Shown here one piece after another: positions 52,444 through 61,184 of a stretch of DNA of 64,000 bases; positions within the stretch are counted from its first letter, which is position 1; each line of letters starts with the position of its first letter. A model generated the notes under the pieces. It did not search any database. It was not told the origin of the DNA and saw only the letters and a program-made list of their open reading frames with translations. Both the position numbers and the translations under genes were made by a program. The DNA lies in contig NC_015152.1 in the NCBI RefSeq assembly GCF_000190435.1, forward strand, positions 316,458-380,457, read 5' to 3'. The DNA comes from Sphaerochaeta globosa str. Buddy. GTDB lineage: Bacteria; Spirochaetota; Spirochaetia; Sphaerochaetales; Sphaerochaetaceae.

Positions 52444-52470
52444 CTGCAAGCCGGCCTAACCGGCTTGCAG
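52444..52470 (+). other. Intercistronic hairpin after the binding-protein gene
   Basis: CTGCAAGCCGG and CCGGCTTGCAG form a perfect 11-base stem with a CCTAA loop, followed by CCCCTTT. It lies 15 bases after the binding-protein stop and 22 bases before the permease start. Confidence 0.75.
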
Positions 52471-52492
52471 CCCCTTTCCAGGAGAATAATTC

Positions 52493-53377
52493 ATGAAAGC
52501 ACGTTCCATGCAGGGAATGAAGGGCCAACATTGGTCTATGCCCTATCTTTTTATTCTTCCTTTTCTTGTTTCGTATGCCTTGTTTTTTGTATATCCAGCC
52601 CTGTATTCCCTGGGATTGAGTTTTTTCCGCTACAAGGGATATGGTAAGGCAACATTCATCGGCTTCACGAATTATAAGAATCTGCTTACCTATAAAACCA
52701 TGTGGATGTGTCTGGGAAATACTCTCTGGTATTTTCTGGGAAGTTTTATTCCTGTAATGATTCTCTCATTCAGCTTGGCACTTGCAGTGCGTTCCAAACC
52801 TGTCAGAAGGTTTCAGAGCATATACAAACCCATACTTTTTCTTCCCCAAGTCTGTGCGGTAGTTGCCAGCAGTCTCTGTTTCAAGATTATTTTTGGAGAT
52901 AGGGTCGGTGTTTTCAGCCAATTGGCCGGACATCCAATTCCCTTCCTATCCGATCCTGTATTGATGCGATGGGTCGTAGTTGCGTTACTGACATGGCGAG
53001 GTACAGGCTGGTATTTCATCATTTTCTTATCGGGTTTGACTACCATCGGTGATGATATTCTGGAAGCAGCCACCATCGACGGAGCGGGGTCCTTCTCAAC
53101 CATACGCTCAATCATCATCCCTTTGATGAAGCCAACGTTTATGCTGGCTTTCATAACCAATGCTATTGGCTCCTTAAAAATCTACACCGAACCGAATCTT
53201 TTGCTTGCTCTCAATTATGATCCTCCGATGCAGGTTGCACCCTATATCAATCTCATCATCAACAGCATGGGGGGAGGCCAATTCGGTATGGCAAGCGCAG
53301 CTGGTTGGGTGCTGGTATTGGTGATTCTTGCTTTGACTCTATTTCAATTGCGATTATTCAGGGAGGATGCAGCATGA
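52493..53377 (+). CDS. Sugar ABC transporter permease (MalF/UgpA type)
   Basis: The 294-residue protein has six transmembrane helices, an N-terminal PYLFILPFLVSYALFFVYPA and the ATPase-contact loop EAATIDGAGSFSTIRSIIIP. It also has the FIGFTNYKNLL signature of this group. ccaggagaataattc precedes the ATG. Its stop overlaps the start of the second permease. Confidence 0.85.
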   Translation: MKARSMQGMKGQHWSMPYLFILPFLVSYALFFVYPALYSLGLSFFRYKGYGKATFIGFTNYKNLLTYKTMWMCLGNTLWYFLGSFIPVMILSFSLALAVRSKPVRRFQSIYKPILFLPQVCAVVASSLCFKIIFGDRVGVFSQLAGHPIPFLSDPVLMRWVVVALLTWRGTGWYFIIFLSGLTTIGDDILEAATIDGAGSFSTIRSIIIPLMKPTFMLAFITNAIGSLKIYTEPNLLLALNYDPPMQVAPYINLIINSMGGGQFGMASAAGWVLVLVILALTLFQLRLFREDAA

Positions 53378-54210
53378 GAAATCGCATTTTGAACCAAGTA
53401 TTCATGCATGCTTTGCTTATACTGGTTTGTCTGGTGCTCATCTATCCTGTTTTCATTATGGTATCGGGTTCCCTGAAGAGTGCAGAGGAGCTTGCATTAC
53501 ATGTCACTGGGATTCCCATCAATCCTACCTTGGAGAATTTTTTCCGCTTATTTGCCTTTAATTCAGGTTTGATTGTGCGCACCTATGGCAATAGCCTCTA
53601 TGTGGCCATTCTGTATACCTTGTGTGTTTTGGGGATAGCAAGTCTTGCAGGGTTTGCCTTTGCAAAGTTCAGCTTTCAGGGTAGAGACATCATGTTTATC
53701 CTCTTGCTGATAACCATGATGATTCCTGTGGAACTGAACATTACTCCTCTCTATTTGTTTTTCTCACGCATTAATTGGCTTAATACCTATAAGGTCCAGA
53801 TTTTTCCTGGGATTGCCAATGTATTTGCCCTGTTTCTCATGCGTCAGTACATGGTCACTATTCCCGACTCTTTGATAGAGGCTGCCAGAATTGATGGGGC
53901 AGGTGATTTTTTCATCTTTCGTAAAGTGATACTGCCGATATCGGTGCCAGCACTCGGTGCTCTTGCCATCCTGCAGTTCCTCAGCAAATGGAATGAGTTG
54001 TTATTCCCAAAAATCATGCTGACAAAAGAACGGCTTATGCCAATTATGGTTATTCTCCCCACACTCAACGAGATTGATTCTGCACGCAGTGTGCCTTGGG
54101 AGTTGGTCTTGGCAGGGTGCACCTTGGTGACACTGCCTCTTATTGTTGTATTTCTTCTTTTTCAAGATAAGTTTCTTTCAAGTGTTACTCTAGGTGCAGT
54201 AAAAGGATAA
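53374..54210 (+). CDS. Sugar ABC transporter permease (MalG/UgpE type)
   Basis: The 278-residue protein has six helices, an N-terminal LIYPVFIMVSGSLKS segment and the EAA loop EAARIDGAGDFFIFRKVILP. It ends in DKFLSSVTLGAVKG, typical of the second permease of these importers. It starts in an ATGA overlap with the first permease, with gggagg upstream. The aldolase gene begins 13 bases later. Confidence 0.85.
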   Translation: MRNRILNQVFMHALLILVCLVLIYPVFIMVSGSLKSAEELALHVTGIPINPTLENFFRLFAFNSGLIVRTYGNSLYVAILYTLCVLGIASLAGFAFAKFSFQGRDIMFILLLITMMIPVELNITPLYLFFSRINWLNTYKVQIFPGIANVFALFLMRQYMVTIPDSLIEAARIDGAGDFFIFRKVILPISVPALGALAILQFLSKWNELLFPKIMLTKERLMPIMVILPTLNEIDSARSVPWELVLAGCTLVTLPLIVVFLLFQDKFLSSVTLGAVKG

Positions 54211-54223
54211 AAGGGTGAGGCAA

Positions 54224-54997
54224 ATGACGAGAATTGATAAGGTACGAGAAAAGATTGCGCAGGGTGATTTGGTTAAAGGGGTGTTTATCACAATGGCAGA
54301 TAGCGTATCCAGCGAAATGGCTGGATATTGCGGCTATGATTATGTTTGGATTGATGCAGAGCATGGAGCGCTCGATAGGCAGGAGATATTGTTCCATATC
54401 CGTGCTGCCCAGGGATCGGGTTGTTGTGCATTTGTAAGAGTTAGAGCCGTGGAACCTTCTATCGTAAAAGCAATTCTTGATATGGGTCCTGACGGCATCA
54501 TATTCCCTTTTTGTGACTCAGCAGACATTGCCAGGACTGCTATTGCAGCGTGTGCCTATCCCGATAGTCCGTTGCATGGAATACGGGGGCAGGGTCCAGT
54601 TCGTGCAATCAGATATGGCTTGGATGACGAGGCAACGTATTTGAAAGAGGCTTACTCGAAGGTATGGAAAATATTGCAGATCGAGACAATAGAGGGATAT
54701 AGGAACGTATCTGACATCATCAAAGTCCCAGGAATTGATTCTTTATTCATAGGGGCTGCTGATTTAGGAAGGAGTATCGCAGGTTGCGAGGACCACTATC
54801 AACTTGAGGAAGTGTATGATGATATTTGCAAACAAGTTCGGGGTGCAAACATCGTTCTTGGTGCAGCAATCGGCCCAACCAAGGATGATGCAGTTCGGGT
54901 AAAACAGAAAGGGGTGCAGTGGGTTGTATTTGGCCAAGATTCCCGTATTCTCGCCGAAGGTCTGCGTAGTAATTTGGCAGCGGTAGGGCAGGCCTAA
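54224..54997 (+). CDS. HpcH/HpaI-family aldolase
   Basis: The 257-residue class II aldolase has the family signature DYVWIDAEHGALDRQE, an active-site Arg in FVRVRA, the metal Glu in LQIETIEG and IGAADLGRSIAG. Relatives cleave 2-keto-3-deoxy sugar acids or hydroxy-oxo-diacids to pyruvate and an aldehyde. Together with the next gene, this suggests sugar-acid breakdown after import: the aldolase releases an aldehyde that the reductase can reduce. The start is ATG 54224. GTG at 54215 is possible. Confidence 0.75.
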   Translation: MTRIDKVREKIAQGDLVKGVFITMADSVSSEMAGYCGYDYVWIDAEHGALDRQEILFHIRAAQGSGCCAFVRVRAVEPSIVKAILDMGPDGIIFPFCDSADIARTAIAACAYPDSPLHGIRGQGPVRAIRYGLDDEATYLKEAYSKVWKILQIETIEGYRNVSDIIKVPGIDSLFIGAADLGRSIAGCEDHYQLEEVYDDICKQVRGANIVLGAAIGPTKDDAVRVKQKGVQWVVFGQDSRILAEGLRSNLAAVGQA

Positions 54998-55000
54998 GCC

Positions 55001-55993
55001 ATGGAATATCAAGCAGCTGATTCACGATATGCTTCCATGGAGTATAGAAGGTGCGGCCAGAGTGGTTTGTTGCTACCTGCGATCAGTATCGGATTGTGGC
55101 ACAATTTTGGAGAAGCTGCAGATTTAGGAAACTGCAAACACCTTGTACAGGGGTGTTTCGATAGAGGCATTACACATTTTGATCTTGCAAACAACTATGG
55201 CCCTCCTCCTGGAAGTGCGGAGGAGGTGTTTGGCTCCATTCTTCGTAATTCATTGGGTAGGTATCGTGATGAACTGGTGATATCGACAAAAGCAGGATAT
55301 TTCATGTGGGAAGGCCCTTATGGTGAATGGGGCAGTAGAAAACACCTTATTGCAAGCGCAGACCAGAGTTTGAAGCGGATGGGTTTGGAATATGTTGATA
55401 TTTTTTACCATCATCGAAGCGATCCCTCTACTCCACTCGAAGAGACCGCGCAAGCCCTTACAAGCATAGTACGAGCTGGTAAGGCCCTCTATGTTGGTAT
55501 CAGTAATTATGGAATGGAGGAAACCCTCTCGATGCTTGCCTTCTTGCAAGCAGAGAAGGTTCCTTGCTTGGTGCATCAGATGCGGTTCTCTTTACTGGCT
55601 ACAGAGCAGGCGGCGTTGTTGGATGTTCTTTCCCAACAAGGTGTTGGGGCTATTGCGTATTCTCCGCTAGCCCAAGGACTGTTGACAGGGAAGTACTTGC
55701 ATGGGATTCCTGAAGGATCTCGTGCTGCAGGAGGAAGTGTCTTCCTTACCCCTGTCTCAGTTACTGAGCAGGTAAACAAGAGAGTTGCAAGACTCGCCGA
55801 AATTGCCCAAGCAAGGGGACAAAGTCTCACTCATATGGCTCTTGCTTGGGTGCTGAGCAGGAAGGGGATGTCGAGTGTCATAGTTGGAGCGAGTAACCTC
55901 TCTCAGATTGATGATAATTTGATGGCCCTGCAAAACCTTGTGTTCTCTGATCAAGAAGAGGCTGAAATTCTTCAAGTAATTTCTGATTTTTGA
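55001..55993 (+). CDS. Aldo/keto reductase (YghZ/Kvbeta-like)
   Basis: The 330-residue TIM-barrel enzyme carries the catalytic tetrad motifs FDLANNYGPPPGSAE (Asp, Tyr), VISTKAGYFM (Lys) and DIFYHHRSD (His). It also has the NADPH-binding end SSVIVGASNLSQIDDNL. The sequence is close to YghZ, which reduces L-glyceraldehyde 3-phosphate and methylglyoxal. It lies three bases after the aldolase stop in the transporter operon. Confidence 0.8.
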   Translation: MEYQAADSRYASMEYRRCGQSGLLLPAISIGLWHNFGEAADLGNCKHLVQGCFDRGITHFDLANNYGPPPGSAEEVFGSILRNSLGRYRDELVISTKAGYFMWEGPYGEWGSRKHLIASADQSLKRMGLEYVDIFYHHRSDPSTPLEETAQALTSIVRAGKALYVGISNYGMEETLSMLAFLQAEKVPCLVHQMRFSLLATEQAALLDVLSQQGVGAIAYSPLAQGLLTGKYLHGIPEGSRAAGGSVFLTPVSVTEQVNKRVARLAEIAQARGQSLTHMALAWVLSRKGMSSVIVGASNLSQIDDNLMALQNLVFSDQEEAEILQVISDF

Positions 55994-56069
55994 AGAAAGA
56001 AACCAAGTTTGCTTAGTCCTTCTTTTTGCAAGGACTCTATGTACATGTTGGGTGAAACATGCAACTCCT

Positions 56070-56099
56070 ACCTAACGAATTTCATGATATTCGTTAGGT
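56070..56099. repeat. Perfect hairpin carrying the ATPase-promoter motif
   Basis: ACCTAACGAAT and ATTCGTTAGGT form an 11-base stem with an eight-base loop. The minus strand reads TAACGAATATCATGAAAT (56096-56079). It matches 17 of 18 bases of the repeat copy at 46086-46103. No T run follows, so it is not an ordinary terminator. It may be a binding site for the ATPase or its regulator, or a relic of a lost copy. Confidence 0.65.
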
Positions 56100-56118
56100 G
56101 GTGCTTGCCCAGGGGTGT

Positions 56119-56331
56119 TCAGATTTCTTCCTTCTGCTCAATAGGGCCCGGTACTGCCTGGCTTCCAAACATAGCCAACGCTTGATTAACTTTATCCAGC
56201 CTTACAGTAGGCTTGCCTTGTTCCAGTTCGCGCACAAACCGAAGGCCAAGTCCCGATCGTAGGGCAAATTCTTCCTGGGTAAGCTTATTCCGTTTTCTTT
56301 GTTCCTTGATAAATCGTGCAATTGCATCCAT
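56119..56331 (-). CDS. Y4mF/HipB-like XRE regulator without toxin partner
   Basis: The 70-residue protein is almost entirely one helix-turn-helix: IARFIKEQRKRNKLTQEEFA, LRSGLGLRFVRELEQGKPTV, VNQALAMFGSQAV. It matches the small antitoxin-type regulators that precede hipA. No hipA or other gene follows on its strand. Its promoter region has three palindromic operators. It is probably an orphan antitoxin kept as an autorepressor, or a regulator of distant genes. Confidence 0.75.
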   Translation of the reverse strand: MDAIARFIKEQRKRNKLTQEEFALRSGLGLRFVRELEQGKPTVRLDKVNQALAMFGSQAVPGPIEQKEEI

Positions 56332-56343
56332 AGGTTAATTTTA

Positions 56344-56438
56344 TACCCGAACGGGTAATAAAGCAAGCGTTATTTGGGATACTACACCCGAACGGGTATT
56401 TACCTGCCTATTCTCTAGGTAATTATACCCTTTCGGGT
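56344..56438 (-). promoter_or_regulatory. Three operators spaced 41 bp apart
   Basis: ACCCGAACGGGT occurs at 56345-56356 and 56386-56397, and ACCCTTTCGGGT at 56427-56438. Centre-to-centre distances are 41 and 41 bases, about four helical turns. The first copy is 13 bases before the start of the small XRE gene. Equal phasing suggests cooperative binding on one face of DNA. Confidence 0.8.
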
Positions 56439-56530
56439 AATTTTATTGCCGAATTACCGTCGAAAGTAGAGAAATTCCCCAGTACCAGCATGTTTGATGG
56501 TACCAATGCTTCTTACCGGAACATACAAGA

Positions 56531-56564
56531 AAAGGCCAAGGATGCTTCACCACCCATGGCCTTT
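56531..56564 (-). terminator. Terminator after the binding-protein gene of the pectin-type operon
   Basis: Read leftward, AAAGGCCA and TGGCCTTT close a stem, and the minus strand continues as TTTTCTTG. It follows the binding-protein stop (56583) by 19 bases. It ends the leftward operon. Confidence 0.7.
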
Positions 56565-56582
56565 CCTGCATGTTCTGTCTGC

Positions 56583-58145
56583 TTACTTCAAATAACTGTT
56601 TGCCTTGGCATACTCAAGACCGGCTTTCTCCCAGGCGGTTCCACCAATCTTATCAAATTCTGCAATGAAGGATTTCCAGTTTTCCGGAGTCAATGCACGC
56701 TTTCCGGTAAAGAACTCTGCCAATCCCTGCTCGTAGAACGTCTTCAGGTCGGTAGAAGGAACAGGCATGCTGTCAGCGCCCATACTGTTGGTCCACTTCT
56801 TGCCCTGCATTTCCCTGAGAGCCCAGAGGGCACTCATCTGCTTCTTGGAGACATCGGTGGTATAGACAGGGTATCTACTAATCAACTCGGTATCGGAAGA
56901 GTAGTTGAATGCCATACTCCTGAGCTGGATGTAGGTCTGGCCAACCGGTCCTTCAAATCCGAGTTCTCCGGGCACGGTTACGGGGATTCCGTCCTTCAAC
57001 GTATAGTTGATTCCTTCCTGACCCCAGCCGCAAAGTAAATAGCCTTCTCCCGAAGCCATCCATTCAAACATCTCGGCAATTTTTTCTGCCTTTCCTTCCT
57101 CTGCAGCCTTTGCACTGATGCTCCAAATTCTCAGGCCGCGGGTCTCGGGGCCGACAGAATTCTTTCCGGAAGGTCCCACGGGAGGATCGACAATGATCCA
57201 CTCTCCATCAGGGAAATTGGCATCAAACGGCGAGTAATTGTTTTTTGCTGCAAAGGCGGCATTTTGCTCGCGCATGATACCGAACTTGCCTTGTTTCCAT
57301 GCAGCACGGAAATCATCCTTCTTGTAAGCCATCCAGTTGGGATCTATCAAGCCTTCGTCGATGATGGTTTTCATGTACTTCATGTACTCATAGAACTCTG
57401 GTTTATGAATCTGCAACCCAAAGTTTGATGCAGTCATGTTCCAAGTCCCTTCAATCCCAAAAGCTCCCATCAACGGTTCAAACCTTCTACCAGGATATGC
57501 TTCATAGGTGGTTAACTCGATGAAGGCTCCATATCCCCACGTATCATTGCGTCCATTTCCATCGGGATCTTGGAAGGTGAAGGCTTTCATCACCTGTAAA
57601 AGCTCGTCAGTGGTTTTAGGTACGGATAGGCCCAGTCTGTCCAACCAATCCTTGCGGATTAAGAGGCCTTCATTGCGAGAAATCATGGCAGGAGTTGCAA
57701 ATCCATAGCTATGACCATCCAATGAGGTAAAACTGATTGCATCCTTATCAAACATGATTCCTGTACGATTCGGCATCTTCTCATACAAGCCCGTTACATC
57801 AGCGAGCATCCCGTTGTTTGCCAGCCTAAGCCATACTTCCCTGTTTGCCACGAAGAAGTCTGGAAGCGTATCTGCTGCAGATGCAGCCTGGATTTTCATG
57901 TCCTGGTCGGTTGTGCTGGAAGGCAGTGAAGAAGCCTCCAATTCGATGTTGAATCGATCCTTGAGAATCTGGTATCCAACCCAGTCATCCGGCAACGGTC
58001 CAACCTCAGTTTGCGTGGCATTGTACCACATCTCAATCTTGGTTGGTCCATCACTCTTTGCTGTCGGTTCAGTGCCCCCTTGAGCAAATACCAAGGTGAT
58101 GCCGATAAGTAGTAGCACCGATACAACAATCAATCTCTTGTTCAT
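56583..58145 (-). CDS. ABC transporter substrate-binding protein (LplA/YtcQ-like)
   Basis: The 520-residue protein has a signal peptide ending VFAQGGTE and the large oligosaccharide-binding fold: WVGYQILKDRFNIELEA, LPDFFVANREVWLRLANNGM, YGFATPAMISRNEGLLIRKD, DPDGNGRNDTWGYG, FEWMASGEGYLLCGWG. The 500-residue size and its place last in a permease-permease-binding protein operon match the Lpl/Ytc group. That group imports rhamnogalacturonan or related oligosaccharides in Bacillus. A GH105 gene nearby fits. An external ATPase is needed. Confidence 0.8.
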   Translation of the reverse strand: MNKRLIVVSVLLLIGITLVFAQGGTEPTAKSDGPTKIEMWYNATQTEVGPLPDDWVGYQILKDRFNIELEASSLPSSTTDQDMKIQAASAADTLPDFFVANREVWLRLANNGMLADVTGLYEKMPNRTGIMFDKDAISFTSLDGHSYGFATPAMISRNEGLLIRKDWLDRLGLSVPKTTDELLQVMKAFTFQDPDGNGRNDTWGYGAFIELTTYEAYPGRRFEPLMGAFGIEGTWNMTASNFGLQIHKPEFYEYMKYMKTIIDEGLIDPNWMAYKKDDFRAAWKQGKFGIMREQNAAFAAKNNYSPFDANFPDGEWIIVDPPVGPSGKNSVGPETRGLRIWSISAKAAEEGKAEKIAEMFEWMASGEGYLLCGWGQEGINYTLKDGIPVTVPGELGFEGPVGQTYIQLRSMAFNYSSDTELISRYPVYTTDVSKKQMSALWALREMQGKKWTNSMGADSMPVPSTDLKTFYEQGLAEFFTGKRALTPENWKSFIAEFDKIGGTAWEKAGLEYAKANSYLK

Positions 58146-58181
58146 ACCTACCTCCTTTGCAAGTATAAATATAATAATACT

Positions 58182-59087
58182 TTATCCTTTTACACTCCCC
58201 AAGAGAGTTCCTTTGGTAAAGTATTTTTGAACAAATGGATATGCGATAATCATAGGAATTGCGGACATGAAAACCGATGCCGCTTTAATTGCTTCAATCG
58301 GAGCTTCCCCGAATGCCTTTGCTTCCACGAATTCATTCATGCCTGCAGCCATGAGAATATTTCGGAGCAAAATCGGCAACGGTCGTAGATAGTCCTTATT
58401 CAAATACAGCATCGGATGGAAATAGTCGTTCCAGAAAGCAACCCCGTAATAGAGACCAATAGTCATGATGATGGCTTTTGAAAGGGGTAGGATAATTCTG
58501 ATGAGAACTTGTACATCATTGCATCCGTCAATGTAGGCGCTTTCCTTCAGTTCATTGGGAATTCCCTCAAAGAAGCTTTTCATGATCAAGCAGTTGTATG
58601 TTCCGATGGCTACCGGTAGATAGATGGAAGAAAGGTGATTGATAAGTCTCAGCTTGGCAATCAGGATGTATATCGGTACCAATCCTACATTGAATATATA
58701 GGGAATAATGATGAATATGGTAATCCATTTTCTGCCCCTGAGGTTTTTGACCGAGAGGCCGTAAGCGAGTGGAATGGTCAACAGAAGTGCTACAGCGACA
58801 CCTTGCACGAGAATCTTAAAACTATTCATGAAGGCCAAAAGGAAGCCGTTGTTGCCCAGCAATGCTTCATATGCCGCAAAGGACCAATTCCATGGAGGCA
58901 AAGCCATTCCTTCAATGTAGGTTCCGATAAAGGTTGCGGGACGTAGTGAAAGGGTAATGGTGCTCCAAAGTGGGATGGCCAAGACCAGAAGGATAAGAAC
59001 CATAAACAGATTCACAATAACACTGAAGCTCTTGTCTGCTCCTGTCTGTTTTATGGTCACTGATGTTTTCAGGTGTTTTTGTTCCAT
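58182..59087 (-). CDS. ABC transporter permease (LplC/YtcP-like)
   Basis: The 301-residue protein has six helices, an N-terminal LVLAIPLWSTITLSLRPATF segment and the contact loop ESAYIDGCNDVQVLIRIILP. It ends in VQKYFTKGTLLGSVKG. It follows the first permease by 13 bases and precedes the binding protein by 36. Confidence 0.85.
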   Translation of the reverse strand: MEQKHLKTSVTIKQTGADKSFSVIVNLFMVLILLVLAIPLWSTITLSLRPATFIGTYIEGMALPPWNWSFAAYEALLGNNGFLLAFMNSFKILVQGVAVALLLTIPLAYGLSVKNLRGRKWITIFIIIPYIFNVGLVPIYILIAKLRLINHLSSIYLPVAIGTYNCLIMKSFFEGIPNELKESAYIDGCNDVQVLIRIILPLSKAIIMTIGLYYGVAFWNDYFHPMLYLNKDYLRPLPILLRNILMAAGMNEFVEAKAFGEAPIEAIKAASVFMSAIPMIIAYPFVQKYFTKGTLLGSVKG

Positions 59088-59100
59088 GCCTCGCTCCTTG

Positions 59101-60021
59101 TTAGAACAATGAGTTGTCGGTGTATTTCTTGGAGAAGTAATTGGTGATGAAGATCAACAACATCCCGATAACGCCTTTGAACAGACCGGCCGCGGTTGCC
59201 AGGCCAAACCGTCCATCCAGCAAGCCTTGACGGTACACCCAGGTATCGATGATGTCGGCAACATTGTAGACTGCAGGACTGTACAGCATGAAAATCTGAT
59301 TGAATCCCGCTTCCATAATAGTGCCGATCTTCAGAAGCAAAACGATGACGATAACCGGCCTGATCGCCGGCAAGGTGATGTATCTCACCCGTTGCCAACT
59401 GGTTGCTCCCTCCACCATTGCTGCTTCGAAGAGAGACACATCAATTCCCATCAATGCCGCTATGAATATGATCGCCGACCACCCCATCTCTTTCCATGCA
59501 TCGGAGAATATGACGAGAAACGGAAATACATTTGAGTTGGTCAAAAAGTCAATTGGCTTTTTGCCCAGGGTTTTAAGCAGGTCATTTACGACACCGTCAC
59601 CAGGTGCAAGCAAGGATAACAGAATGCCATACATAATTACCCAAGAAAGGAAGTGGGGAAGGTAGGCTAGTGTTTGTACAGTTTTTCGGAGAATCGGTCT
59701 TCTACATTCATAGATTGCCAACGCTAGCACAATGGCACTTGGGAGGCTGACAAGCAACTTTCCAAAACTGTACATCAAGGTGTTCTTGATCAAATTCCAG
59801 AAGTAGTAGGAACTGATGAACTCCTTGAAGTTCTTGAGGCCGACGAAGGGGCTGTTCAGAATTCCATACCGTACCGATTTGAAATCCCGGAACGCTATCT
59901 GGGCATTCCAAAGTGGTATGTATTTAAACACAGCATAAAAAACAAGAGGGATGAAAATCATGAGATAGATGTATTTCTGGCGCTTGATATCCTTAATCAA
60001 CGTTCCTTTCTGTGTTCTCAT
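59101..60021 (-). CDS. ABC transporter permease (LplB/YteP-like)
   Basis: The 306-residue protein has six helices. FRDFKSVRYGILNSPFVGLK is the signature region of LplB-type permeases. LPHFLSWVIMYGILLSLL and the contact loop EAAMVEGATSWQRVRYITLP also fit. ATG 60021 follows aaaggatggaagcag. The longer upstream frame is not supported. It is 23 bases after the enolase-superfamily gene, so the whole set may be one transcript from the GntR gene leftward. Confidence 0.85.
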   Translation of the reverse strand: MRTQKGTLIKDIKRQKYIYLMIFIPLVFYAVFKYIPLWNAQIAFRDFKSVRYGILNSPFVGLKNFKEFISSYYFWNLIKNTLMYSFGKLLVSLPSAIVLALAIYECRRPILRKTVQTLAYLPHFLSWVIMYGILLSLLAPGDGVVNDLLKTLGKKPIDFLTNSNVFPFLVIFSDAWKEMGWSAIIFIAALMGIDVSLFEAAMVEGATSWQRVRYITLPAIRPVIVIVLLLKIGTIMEAGFNQIFMLYSPAVYNVADIIDTWVYRQGLLDGRFGLATAAGLFKGVIGMLLIFITNYFSKKYTDNSLF

Positions 60022-60044
60022 CTGCTTCCATCCTTTTGACTGCC

Positions 60045-61184
60045 CTAAAGCAAATTGTCTTGGATATATTCCATATTCAGGTTCCAACCCAATCCTGGTT
60101 CTTGGGGAATTGCAACCATGCCTTCTCGATCCATAGGGTCATACAAACGGGTAAACCAAGGTTTGGGAGTTTCGTAATCCAGCAGTGGGTGGAGCATTCC
60201 CCGCTCATAATATTTTCCCGGAATACCCATTGCCCCGAGCACATGAAGATTGCCGATAGTTCCTCCATGGAGTTCAACAGACATCCCGAAGGCTTCATAG
60301 AGGTGCACACTCTTCATGACAGCCGTGATTCCACCCATATCCTCGGTTCCCGCCCGCCCAAGGTCGGCAGCATTACTGGTAATCCACATTGCACGATTCT
60401 GGGTTTTTCCTGCAGCTGTCTCAGGCCCGCATAGCGCCAACTTGGTTTTTGACTGCAACCACTGATAGGAGGCGATTGAATTTTCATCCATGGGTTCTTC
60501 AAGCCAGAGAAAATCGAGGGCTTCCAGTTCTTTCGCTAGGTAATATGCTTCCTGACGTGAATAGTCGTGGTAGGGATCGAGCATCAATTCAATTTCAGGA
60601 CCGACTGCTTCACGAACGGCACGGCATGCCTTGATATCGAGTTTTGGATCTGGTTTTGGAATGAGGGGGGGCATCCATGTATGCAATTTTATTGCGGTAT
60701 ACCCTTGTTCAACGAGTTTCACAGCGAAATCTGCATATGCCTGTGGGCTATCCAACCCTCCAGGGATAGTATCGCCGACCATGATGGAGGCATAGGAGGG
60801 GACCTTGTCCCTATAGCCTCCAAGCAGTTTATACACAGGCTGTCCGCATGCTTTTCCACAGATATCCCAGAGTGCGAGATCAAGAGCATTGAGTGTACGG
60901 TCGGTAAAACTGGGATGCAGACGTTGCCATGTACGCATTCTTTGCCAGATCTGCTCACGCATGAAGGGGTCTTCCCCTATGAGAGCAGGCCCTACGATAT
61001 GCTGAAGCGTATGGACATCCATCCTGCCTCCGATGGCATATCCAACGGTTCCGTCATCGCACGTGATGGATAGGAACGGCAGGTATGCATCATGGGCTTT
61101 GCCGGGGTGTGAGTGACCTTCCCCATCGCGAACCATCGTGCTTATATAATGGATATTTCGTGCTTCCACGGTAGTGATTTTCAT
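60045..61184 (-). CDS. Mandelate racemase/muconate lactonising enzyme-family dehydratase
   Basis: The 379-residue protein has the N-terminal capping domain and the barrel motifs ALDLALWDICGKACGQPVYK, AIKLHTW (Lys), ELMLDPYHDYS (metal Asp), LDFLWLEEPMDE (Glu), CGPETAAG (Glu) and SVELHGGTIGN (His). These fit acid-sugar dehydratases of the enolase superfamily. In a pectin-type cluster a galacturonate- or rhamnonate-type acid sugar is a reasonable substrate. The exact one is not determinable. The start overlaps the GntR stop (ATGA). Confidence 0.75.
   Translation of the reverse strand: MKITTVEARNIHYISTMVRDGEGHSHPGKAHDAYLPFLSITCDDGTVGYAIGGRMDVHTLQHIVGPALIGEDPFMREQIWQRMRTWQRLHPSFTDRTLNALDLALWDICGKACGQPVYKLLGGYRDKVPSYASIMVGDTIPGGLDSPQAYADFAVKLVEQGYTAIKLHTWMPPLIPKPDPKLDIKACRAVREAVGPEIELMLDPYHDYSRQEAYYLAKELEALDFLWLEEPMDENSIASYQWLQSKTKLALCGPETAAGKTQNRAMWITSNAADLGRAGTEDMGGITAVMKSVHLYEAFGMSVELHGGTIGNLHVLGAMGIPGKYYERGMLHPLLDYETPKPWFTRLYDPMDREGMVAIPQEPGLGWNLNMEYIQDNLL

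Noticed and set aside
56070-56099. Hairpin as a terminator for the aldo/keto reductase operon
   Set aside because: The stem is strong but no T run follows, and the sequence matches the promoter repeats at 46 kb, so a binding site is more likely.
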